Of a DNA stretch of 64,000 nucleotides, positions 35,034 to 42,000 are shown in pieces. A program made the translations under genes and the position numbers. Source of the stretch: Reyranella sp. (GTDB taxonomy: Bacteria > Pseudomonadota > Alphaproteobacteria > Reyranellales > Reyranellaceae). The stretch's first letter is position 1, and every line of letters begins with the position of its first letter. The stretch is from the NCBI RefSeq assembly GCF_030651995.1, contig NZ_JAUSBN010000055.1:62001-126000 (forward strand), given 5' to 3'. Under the pieces are notes generated by a model. That model did no database searches. It was not told the origin of the DNA and saw only the letters and a list, made by a program, of their open reading frames with translations.

Positions 35034-36629
35034 ATGATGCGGCTATCGATCAGACTTCTCGGTGTCGTGGCGGCGCTCGGCCTATCGGCCGGGCCTGCGC
35101 TCGCGCAGAAGAGCGGCGGCACCCTCAAGATGTATGTCGCGGACAATCCGCCCAGCACCTCGATCCACGAGGAAGCGACGACCTCGACGGTCGTGCCCTT
35201 CATGGGGCTCTACAACAATCTCGTCGTCTTCGATTCGCAGATTCCGCAGAACAGCATGGAGACGATCCGCCCGGATCTGGCCGAGAGCTGGTCCTGGAGC
35301 CCGGACGGCAAGAAGCTGACCTTCAAGCTGGTCGGTAATGCCAAGTGGCATGACGGCAAGCCCTTTACCTCGGCCGACGTGAAGTGCACCTGGGATATGC
35401 TGACGGGCAAGAGCGAGACCCAGAAGCTGCGCAAGAACCCGCGCACCTCCTGGTACTGGAACCTCAACGAGGTGACGACCAACGGCGACCGCGAGGTGAC
35501 CTTCCATCTCGGCCAGCCGCAGCCCTCGATGCTGATCCTGCTCGCCTCGGGCTACAGCCCCGTCTATTCCTGCCACGTGCCGACGGCGCAGATGCGCACC
35601 AAGCCGATCGGCACCGGCCCCTTCAAGCTCGGCGAATTCAAGCAGAAGGAAATCATCAAGCTCGTCCGCAACCCGGACTACTTCAAGAAGGGCAAACCCT
35701 ATCTCGACGCGGTCGAGATGCCGATCGTGCCGGCGCGCGGCACGGCCATACTGGGCTTCGTGTCGGGCCGCTACGACATGACGGCGCCCTACGCCGTCAC
35801 CATCCCGCTGCTCAAGGACGTCAAGGCGCAGGCCGCCGACGCCATCTGCGAAGTCGCGCCGATGAACAACAACACCAACCTGATCGTGAACAGCGTAGCG
35901 CCGCCGTTCGACAATGCCGACATCCGCCGGGCGATGCTGCTCACCATCGACCGCAAGTCGTTCATCGACATTCTCGCCCAGGGTTACGGCGAGGCCGGCG
36001 GCGTCATGCAACCGGCACCCGGCGGCGTCTGGGGCATGCCGAAGGAGATGTTCGACAAGGTCCAGGGTTACGGGCCCGACGTCGCCAAGAACCGCGCCGA
36101 GGCGCAGGCGATCATGAAGAAGGCGGGCTACGGGCCCGACAACAGGCTGAAGCTCAAGGTTTCGACCCGCAATCACCTGCTCTATCGCGACCCGGCCGTC
36201 ATCCTGATCGACCAGCTCAAGGAGATCTACATCGACGGCGAACTCGATCTGGTCGACACCGCCCTGTGGTTCAACAAGGTCGCGCGCAAGGACTACTCCA
36301 TCGGCCTCAACACGACCGGCAACGGCGTGGACGATCCCGACCAGACCTACTTCGAGCACTACGCTTGCAAGTCGGAGCGCAACTATGTCGGCTACTGCAA
36401 CCCTGAGATCGAGAAGCTTTTCCCGATCCAGTCGGCCGAGCGCGACATGGAGAAGCGCAAGAAGCTCGTTTGGGAGATCGACAAGCAGATCCTCGAGGAG
36501 GGCTTCCGCCCGATCGTCATGTGGAACGTGTCGGGAAGCTGCTGGCATCCCCACGTGAAGGGTTTCCGCCCGATGGTGAACAGCCTCTACAACGGCTCGC
36601 GCTTCGAGGACGTCTGGCTGGACAAGTAG
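35034..36629 (+). CDS. family 5 extracellular solute-binding protein (peptide/oligopeptide type), orphan
   Basis: About 531 residues: Sec signal peptide (cleavage near ALA-QKS), then the SBP_bac_5 fold with DLAESWSWSPDGKKLTFKLVGNAKWHDGKPF (about residues 80-112) and SADVKCTWD. Such proteins feed Dpp/Opp-type ABC importers with peptides, opines or other solutes. Two in-frame ATGs (35034, 35037) follow GGGAGGA; either could be used. No permease or ATPase gene of that family is nearby. A strong hairpin follows the stop. Confidence 0.88.
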   Translation: MMRLSIRLLGVVAALGLSAGPALAQKSGGTLKMYVADNPPSTSIHEEATTSTVVPFMGLYNNLVVFDSQIPQNSMETIRPDLAESWSWSPDGKKLTFKLVGNAKWHDGKPFTSADVKCTWDMLTGKSETQKLRKNPRTSWYWNLNEVTTNGDREVTFHLGQPQPSMLILLASGYSPVYSCHVPTAQMRTKPIGTGPFKLGEFKQKEIIKLVRNPDYFKKGKPYLDAVEMPIVPARGTAILGFVSGRYDMTAPYAVTIPLLKDVKAQAADAICEVAPMNNNTNLIVNSVAPPFDNADIRRAMLLTIDRKSFIDILAQGYGEAGGVMQPAPGGVWGMPKEMFDKVQGYGPDVAKNRAEAQAIMKKAGYGPDNRLKLKVSTRNHLLYRDPAVILIDQLKEIYIDGELDLVDTALWFNKVARKDYSIGLNTTGNGVDDPDQTYFEHYACKSERNYVGYCNPEIEKLFPIQSAERDMEKRKKLVWEIDKQILEEGFRPIVMWNVSGSCWHPHVKGFRPMVNSLYNGSRFEDVWLDK

Positions 36630-36657
36630 CCGACGCAGCGAAAGCCTCAGGACTGCC

Positions 36658-36685
36658 GAAAGCCGCGCCCCGTAGCGCGGCTTTC
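36658..36685 (+). terminator. hairpin terminator after the family 5 binding protein
   Basis: An 11-bp perfect stem, GAAAGCCGCGC with GCGCGGCTTTC, and a 6-base loop lie 28 bases after the stop. The stem ends in TTTC but no long T-tract follows, so it may be a weak intrinsic terminator or a transcript-stabilising hairpin. Confidence 0.6.
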
Positions 36686-36782
36686 GTGCGATGGGGCCTG
36701 ACATCGCCATGGCCCCGAGGATAGTGTCGAAGCCAACGGAGGTCGCGACCAACGCGGCCCCATACACTCCCGGGGGGCAGAC

Positions 36783-37784
36783 ATGAGATCTTCACGTCGA
36801 GTACTGACGCGCCGGCGCGCCCTGACGGGGACGCTGCTCCTCGCATCACCAATGCTCGCCACGGGCAAGGCCGTGGCGGCCGACTGGCCGGAGCGCCCGA
36901 TCCGCATGATCATACCGTTCGCCGCGGGCTCCGGCGCCGACACGGTCGGCCGGACCTTCGGCGAGCAGCTCGCGAAGGCGCTGGGCCAGCCCGTCGTCAT
37001 CGACAACAAGGGCGGCGCCGGCGGCCTGCTGGGCACCGCGGAGGGTGCGCGGGCACCGGCCGACGGCTATACGCTGCTGCTCACGTCGCAGGGCGCGACG
37101 GTGTTCAACATGGGTCTCTACAAGGCGCCGGGCTACGATCCGCTGAAGGATCTCATTCCGGTGTCGACGACCGGAATCCTGACCAACGTCATGGTCGTCT
37201 CGACCGCCAACCCGGCCAAGACCGTCGCTGATGTGGTCGCACAGGCGCGCGCCAGGCCGGGCGAACTCACCTACGGGTCGAGCGGCGTCGGCAGCAGCCT
37301 CCATATGTCGGGCGTGATCCTGGAGCAGCGCACCGGCGTCAAGCTGCAGCACGTGCCCTATCGCGGCGCGCCCGCGGCGGTGCTCGCCGTGATCAATGGC
37401 GAGGTCACCACGGGCTTCTTCAATGCGCCCACGGTGGTGAGCCAGATCAAGGCCGGCAAGCTGAAGGCACTGGCCGTCACCACCAAGGACCGCTCTGTCA
37501 TCCTGCCCGACGTGCCGACCATGATGGAGACAGGCATCCCCGACTATGTCGTCGCGACCTGGCTCGGCTTCGCGGTGCCGGCCGGCACCCCCGCGCCGAT
37601 CGTGGCCCGCCTCAACGCCGAGATCGGCCGCATCGCCCAGATGCCGGAGGTGAAGGAGAGGCTCCTGGTCCAGGGCTTCGAGGTGCTGCCACCCGACACG
37701 CCCGCGGCCGCCCGCAAGCTGATCGCCGACGACCAGGCGCTGTGGCTGCCCATCATCAAGGCCTCGGGCGCGACGGCGGAATAG
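36783..37784 (+). CDS. Bug-type (tripartite tricarboxylate transporter) substrate-binding protein
   Basis: 333 residues with an RR-containing signal peptide and the Bug/TctC pattern: WPERPIRMIIPFAAGSGADTVGR (about residues 37-59), DNKGGAGGLLGT, YTLLLTSQG, HVPYRGAPAAVLAVINGEV and VLPDVPTMMETG. These periplasmic proteins bind carboxylates for TTT transporters; many stand alone as here. It has no TctA/TctB partners in the window. Confidence 0.92.
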   Translation: MRSSRRVLTRRRALTGTLLLASPMLATGKAVAADWPERPIRMIIPFAAGSGADTVGRTFGEQLAKALGQPVVIDNKGGAGGLLGTAEGARAPADGYTLLLTSQGATVFNMGLYKAPGYDPLKDLIPVSTTGILTNVMVVSTANPAKTVADVVAQARARPGELTYGSSGVGSSLHMSGVILEQRTGVKLQHVPYRGAPAAVLAVINGEVTTGFFNAPTVVSQIKAGKLKALAVTTKDRSVILPDVPTMMETGIPDYVVATWLGFAVPAGTPAPIVARLNAEIGRIAQMPEVKERLLVQGFEVLPPDTPAAARKLIADDQALWLPIIKASGATAE

Positions 37785-37866
37785 GGCGCCGACAATCGCC
37801 CGCTACGGAGTGCTTTGGTTGGTCCGTTAGGTCCTTTGCCGCGCTCAGGACGATAGGGAGGTTGGC

Positions 37867-38604
37867 CTACCAGTCAACGGCCGCCAACTTGTGGCCCGGC
37901 ACTCCCGCGATCTCCTGGATCAGCTTCTTGGTCAGGGCACGGCCGAACGCTGCGTGAGTCTCGGCGACGATGGTGAAGGCACCGGGGCCGCCGATGACGT
38001 TCTCCTGGAAGTACTTTTCAAGCCCCCCCGGCGGATTGGTGTGCTCCGGCCGGAACGCCTCCTCGATCGGCGTCAGGATCACCAGCGCGTTGATCGTGAT
38101 GTTCTTTGCCACGGCATCGTCACGCGCGTCGGTGATCGGGCGGCCGCCGATGTTGTTGCCGTCACCCGACACGTCGATGACCCGCCGGTCCGACAGGAAG
38201 GGCGCGCGGTCGAACTGTCCCACGGCGAAGTCGATGGCGGCGCTGATCGAGGTGCTGGCGGCAAAGGAGCGCGGCGTCTCGATCAGCCGGTCGCCGAAGC
38301 GGCGCGCCGAGTCGCCGTCGCCGATCACCATCCAGTCGATGACCACCTTCTGCATGTTGGCCGACGCCCATTCGACGAAGCACACGGCGATGCGCCGGTG
38401 CGGGCCCGACGTGATCGCCCGCACGACATCCGGATGGGTAATGGCGGCGGCGGCGCCCTCGCGCTGAAGCCTGAACTTGGGACCGGTCACGCTGCGCGAG
38501 ACGTCGGCGGCCAGCACGAGCAGCATGTCGACCGGCTCCGCTGCCCGCGCCGTCGGAGAGACGAACGCCAGGGCCAGTCCCAGCAGCGCGACAAGCATCT
38601 TCAT
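37867..38604 (-). CDS. DUF1194 secreted VWA-like protein
   Basis: 245 residues: Sec signal peptide (MKMLVALLGLALAFVSPTARA), then a von Willebrand A-like domain with VLAADVSRSVTG (a metal-site-like DxSxS) and DVSGDGNNIGGRP. These match DUF1194, a secreted family of unknown function in Alphaproteobacteria. The start at 38604 follows AGGAG; the upstream extension is rejected because it precedes the signal peptide. It is divergent from fpr across 246 bases. Confidence 0.8.
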   Translation of the reverse strand: MKMLVALLGLALAFVSPTARAAEPVDMLLVLAADVSRSVTGPKFRLQREGAAAAITHPDVVRAITSGPHRRIAVCFVEWASANMQKVVIDWMVIGDGDSARRFGDRLIETPRSFAASTSISAAIDFAVGQFDRAPFLSDRRVIDVSGDGNNIGGRPITDARDDAVAKNITINALVILTPIEEAFRPEHTNPPGGLEKYFQENVIGGPGAFTIVAETHAAFGRALTKKLIQEIAGVPGHKLAAVDW

Positions 38605-38750
38605 TGCACGGCTCCTCGCTTCCCCGGTTCGCCCAAGTATAGGACACCGGCCTTCAACTGCGATCCGCACAAGCGGCTCCCGCAGAAAATCCCCTCACCA
38701 GCAGCCTTATGGGGACATTCTTCCGCCAAGGACCTCGGGCATACGACAAA

Positions 38751-38807
38751 TTTGCTATTGCGACTTACTTGCAAATATGGAATTCTATGCTGCACTGCAC
38801 TATATTC
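38751..38807 (+). promoter_or_regulatory. AT-rich promoter region of fpr with inverted repeat
   Basis: In the 246-base gap between the DUF1194 gene and fpr, bases 38751-38810 are strikingly AT-rich. They hold an inverted repeat ATTTGC (38751-38756) and GCAAAT (38772-38777), with an inner TTGC-N9-GCAA, and a TATATT at 38802-38807 that could be a -10 element about 44 bases upstream of the GTG start. The rest of the gap shows nothing else. A Fur/Mur-like or redox-regulator site is possible. Confidence 0.35.
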
Positions 38808-38850
38808 ACCCGTCGGGCGTCCGCCGGCACCGTTGCGTAGGAGTGTTTGC

Positions 38851-39621
38851 GTGAGCGCGTTGAGGAACGAGACCGTTTTGTCGGTGCATCACTGGACCGA
38901 CGAGTTGTTCAGCTTCCGGACCACCCGCGACAAGGGGTTCCGCTTCGCCAGCGGCCAGTTCACGATGATCGGCCTCAAGGTCGAGGGCAAGCCGGTGCTG
39001 CGAGCCTACTCCATCGCCAGCCCGCACTACGTGGACGAGCTGGAGTTCTTCTCGATCAAGGTGCCCGACGGCAAGCTCACCTCGCACCTCAAGAACCTGA
39101 TGCCGGGCGATCCCGTGCTGGTCGGCGCCAAGGCCGTCGGCACGCTGCTGCTCGACAGCCTGACCCCCGGCCGCAATCTCTACCTGCTGGGCACCGGCAC
39201 CGGCCTCGCCCCCTTCCTGTCGATCGTGCGCGATCCGGAAGTCTACGAGCGCTACGAAAAGGTCATCCTCGTCCATGGCTGCCGCCATGTCCGGGACCTC
39301 GCCTACCGCTCGGCACTGGCCGACGAGCTGCCGGCCGACGAGATCCTGGGCGACATGGTGCGCGACAAGCTCGTCTACTACCCGACCGTCACCCGCGAGC
39401 CCTTCAAGTATCGCGGCCGCATCTCCCACCTGATCGAGAACGGCACCCTGGCGAACGACGTCGGCCTGCCGCCGATGTCGCGCGAGAACGACCGGTTCAT
39501 GCTGTGCGGCAGCATCCAGATGCTGGCCGACATCCGGGCGCTCCTGGAAGGCATGGGCCTCACCGAGGGCAGCACCACCTCCCCGGGCGAATTCGTCGTC
39601 GAAAAGGCCTTCGTCGAGTAG
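38851..39621 (+). CDS. fpr: ferredoxin-NADP reductase
   Basis: 256 residues: FAD-binding RAYSIASPHY (about residues 51-60), VPDGKLTSHL, NADP-binding GTGTGLAPFLSI, VHGCRHVRDLAY, FMLCGSIQM and the C-terminal GEFVVEKAFVE ending in an acidic residue, as in bacterial Fpr of subclass I. It passes electrons between NADPH and ferredoxin or flavodoxin. The GTG start follows TAGGAG. It converges with the heteroaromatic catabolic operon, to which it might supply electrons, though Fpr is generally a housekeeping enzyme. Confidence 0.92.
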   Translation: MSALRNETVLSVHHWTDELFSFRTTRDKGFRFASGQFTMIGLKVEGKPVLRAYSIASPHYVDELEFFSIKVPDGKLTSHLKNLMPGDPVLVGAKAVGTLLLDSLTPGRNLYLLGTGTGLAPFLSIVRDPEVYERYEKVILVHGCRHVRDLAYRSALADELPADEILGDMVRDKLVYYPTVTREPFKYRGRISHLIENGTLANDVGLPPMSRENDRFMLCGSIQMLADIRALLEGMGLTEGSTTSPGEFVVEKAFVE

Positions 39622-39645
39622 ACGCCCCCGATCGGGAACCCCTTG

Positions 39646-40629
39646 CTACGCTCTTTGCTCTGGCGCCAGCACCTCGCCTGCCTTCACCACCTGGCGGTCG
39701 TCGAGCCAAACCGTGGCGTCGCGCAGCGGGATATCGAGATGCAGTGGTGCGCGGCGCGTGCCGCCTCCCGAGACGTTGGGGCCGGTCGAGAAAAGGAAGT
39801 TGCCGTAGTGTCCGCGGCCGTCCTGCCCCTCGATATCTTTCTTGTCGTAGAAACCCAGTGCATCCCATCGCGAGTTGCGGCTGAGACCCCAGCCAAGGTG
39901 TGAGACGGCGAACACCTCGGGGTTGGCGTAGGAATCGAGCGTTGCCTTGAGCAGCATGGCGTCGACACCGCCCTCGATCGCACGGATATACCCTCCTTCG
40001 ATCCGGAGCGTGATGGAAGTGCGGACATATTCCTTCTGAGGGAAGATCATATCGCCCTCGGCGATCACGACGGTGCCGTTGGCCGAGCCCTCGTTCCCGT
40101 AGGTCGTCACGAAGGCACCTGGCCACTGGTCCCAATGGCCGGGTTCGTCCGAGAACCCGTACTGGCAGTTGCCCGACAGTTCGCCGAGCCGCACCTCGAA
40201 GTCCGTGCCTGCTGCAGTGGACACACGCATGCTCTTCGAGGCCCTGATACAGGCCTGGGCATGCTCGACGCGGCCCTTGTCGGCTTCGCAGGGCAGCATG
40301 CGCTCCAGAATCTCCGGCGGCTCGAGCACGACCAGCGTGCGCGTACCGTACGGTGCGAGACGCCGGATCTCCGGATCGTGGCTGTGCGAGAGGTCGACCA
40401 CGAAGTCGGCGTCGCGAAGCGCCGCGAGCGCGGTCGACGGCAGGCGGTTGGCGTTCTCGACCTCGAGATAGGCCGCGGCTGCACCGCGCTCGCGCGCTAC
40501 CTGCAGGGCGATGGCGCGGTAGCGCGTGTCGACGCCCTGGGCGCCCAGCACGATGGCCGTCTCACCCTCGTGCAGCTTGCAGAGGCCCAATACATGGTGC
40601 CACGCGGCATGCTGGCCGTTGGTGAACAT
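39646..40629 (-). CDS. NicX-like 2,5-dihydroxypyridine dioxygenase-family protein
   Basis: 327 residues in the M29-like fold shared by NicX (2,5-dihydroxypyridine 5,6-dioxygenase). His244 (AVSHLGWGLS), His297 and Asp299 (APLHLDIPL) have the same 53- and 2-residue spacing as the Fe(II) ligands His265, His318 and Asp320 that I recall for Pseudomonas NicX. NicX opens the pyridine ring with O2 to give N-formylmaleamate. The ATG at 40629 follows GAGGAGA; a much longer frame upstream is inside another gene. It is the last gene of the catabolic operon, 14 bases after the deaminase gene. An aminopeptidase of the same fold is the alternative. Confidence 0.75.
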   Translation of the reverse strand: MFTNGQHAAWHHVLGLCKLHEGETAIVLGAQGVDTRYRAIALQVARERGAAAAYLEVENANRLPSTALAALRDADFVVDLSHSHDPEIRRLAPYGTRTLVVLEPPEILERMLPCEADKGRVEHAQACIRASKSMRVSTAAGTDFEVRLGELSGNCQYGFSDEPGHWDQWPGAFVTTYGNEGSANGTVVIAEGDMIFPQKEYVRTSITLRIEGGYIRAIEGGVDAMLLKATLDSYANPEVFAVSHLGWGLSRNSRWDALGFYDKKDIEGQDGRGHYGNFLFSTGPNVSGGGTRRAPLHLDIPLRDATVWLDDRQVVKAGEVLAPEQRA

Positions 40630-40643
40630 GTCGCTTCTCCTCA

Positions 40644-41990
40644 CTAAGTGGCGATGACCTTGCTGCGCGCGACGACACGGTCGAGCTTGCGGTAGTCGGG
40701 CAGCACAGCGTCGACGCGCTTTCCGCCGCGGATCACCAGCCGGTCGGGCTGGCGCCGCGCCAGAAGCTCGCTGTAGTCGCGTGCGCCGAACAGCTGGAAG
40801 TCGGCCGGGCCGCCGGGCCGGATGCGCCCGCCCTCGGGCACCCCCAGCACCGCGGCCGGCACCGTCGTCACCGAGGAGGGCCAGCGATCGAGCTCGGCCT
40901 CGAGATGCCCGATGCGCACACCCGCGCCGAACACCTCGATCATGTCGTGGTCTCCGAACGCATGATACGGGTCGCGACAATTGTCGCTGGCCAGCGCCAC
41001 GTTCACACCGGCCGCCTTCAGCTCGTGCAACAGCGGGATGCCCCGCCAACGCGGCGTACCGCCGCCATCGATTCGGCCCTGCAGGAACTGATTGACCATC
41101 GGCAGGCTGACGATGGTGAGACCCGCATCGCGCGCGAGTCCGATGGTGCGCCTGTAGGTCGGCTCGTCCTGCATCGACATGCTGCAGCAGTGACCGCACA
41201 CGACATGGCCCTCATAGGCGTTTCGCATCACCGCCTCGGCGACCTGGGCGAGCGTCGTCGAGGACGGCGCGCCGTTCTCGTCGACATGCAGATCGACATC
41301 GAGCCGGCGCGATTTTGCCAGCGCCAGCAGCCGGTCGAGCCGCCGGTCGAGGAGGACCGGGTCCTCGGCAGGATCCAGCCGGTAGGTGATGCCGCCCAGC
41401 CGCGCACCCGACTCCGCAATGAGATCGACCAGCGCGCCGTTCTCCGGCGTGTCGTAGAGGTCGGTGCTGACCAGCGCCGCCGCCTCGACGACCATGCGCC
41501 CGGCCCACCGCTCGCGCAGCCGGCGGAACACCGCGAAGCTTACTTCGGCCTGGCCCGGCACGAAGCAGTCGATGTGCGTGCGGACCGCGCCGGTACCATG
41601 GGCATAGGCGCATTCCAGCGCGAACTCGAAACGCGCCTCCACATCCTCCTCGCGCCAATGTCGCTCGGTATCGGAGCGCGTCGCGGCGCGGGCACCGGCC
41701 AGCGTGCCCTCGGGATTGCGCGCCCGCGGGAAGATGTGGCCTTTGTCGAGATGCGCGTGAAGGTCGGCGAAGGGCGGCAGCAGCATGCCGCCATCGGCAT
41801 CGCAGCCAGCGCCGTCCACGAGCGCCCCGGTCGGCAGCAGCGCGCCGACGTGCCCGCGCTCGATCACCAGGTCGAGCGTCACCAGCCCCTCTTCGTCGGC
41901 GAGACCGGGGGCGCCCTCCGCCAGCACCTGCGACGGGATGCGGACATTGGCGAGGTGGATGCGGTCGTCCCGTGGCCAGGATGGAATCAT
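40644..41990 (-). CDS. CodA-like amidohydrolase (cytosine-deaminase type)
   Basis: 448 residues of the amidohydrolase superfamily: DLHAHLDKGH (His78, His80) for the metal, DLHVDENG with His and the catalytic Glu, VVCGHCCSMS with His, and ASDNCRDPYHAFG with the metal Asp. This set, especially HxHLDK and SDNxRDP, is that of cytosine deaminase CodA and its relatives. It should remove an amino group from, or open, a nitrogen heterocycle. It lies 10 bases after the molybdenum large subunit. The substrate is not predictable; a true cytosine deaminase would be unexpected in this context. Confidence 0.82.
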   Translation of the reverse strand: MIPSWPRDDRIHLANVRIPSQVLAEGAPGLADEEGLVTLDLVIERGHVGALLPTGALVDGAGCDADGGMLLPPFADLHAHLDKGHIFPRARNPEGTLAGARAATRSDTERHWREEDVEARFEFALECAYAHGTGAVRTHIDCFVPGQAEVSFAVFRRLRERWAGRMVVEAAALVSTDLYDTPENGALVDLIAESGARLGGITYRLDPAEDPVLLDRRLDRLLALAKSRRLDVDLHVDENGAPSSTTLAQVAEAVMRNAYEGHVVCGHCCSMSMQDEPTYRRTIGLARDAGLTIVSLPMVNQFLQGRIDGGGTPRWRGIPLLHELKAAGVNVALASDNCRDPYHAFGDHDMIEVFGAGVRIGHLEAELDRWPSSVTTVPAAVLGVPEGGRIRPGGPADFQLFGARDYSELLARRQPDRLVIRGGKRVDAVLPDYRKLDRVVARSKVIAT

Positions 41991-42000
41991 GTCTGCACCT

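Noticed and set aside
37891-38850. N-terminal extension of the ferredoxin reductase frame
   Set aside because: It runs antisense through the DUF1194 gene and the promoter region; the GTG at 38851 has a ribosome site and gives the normal Fpr length.
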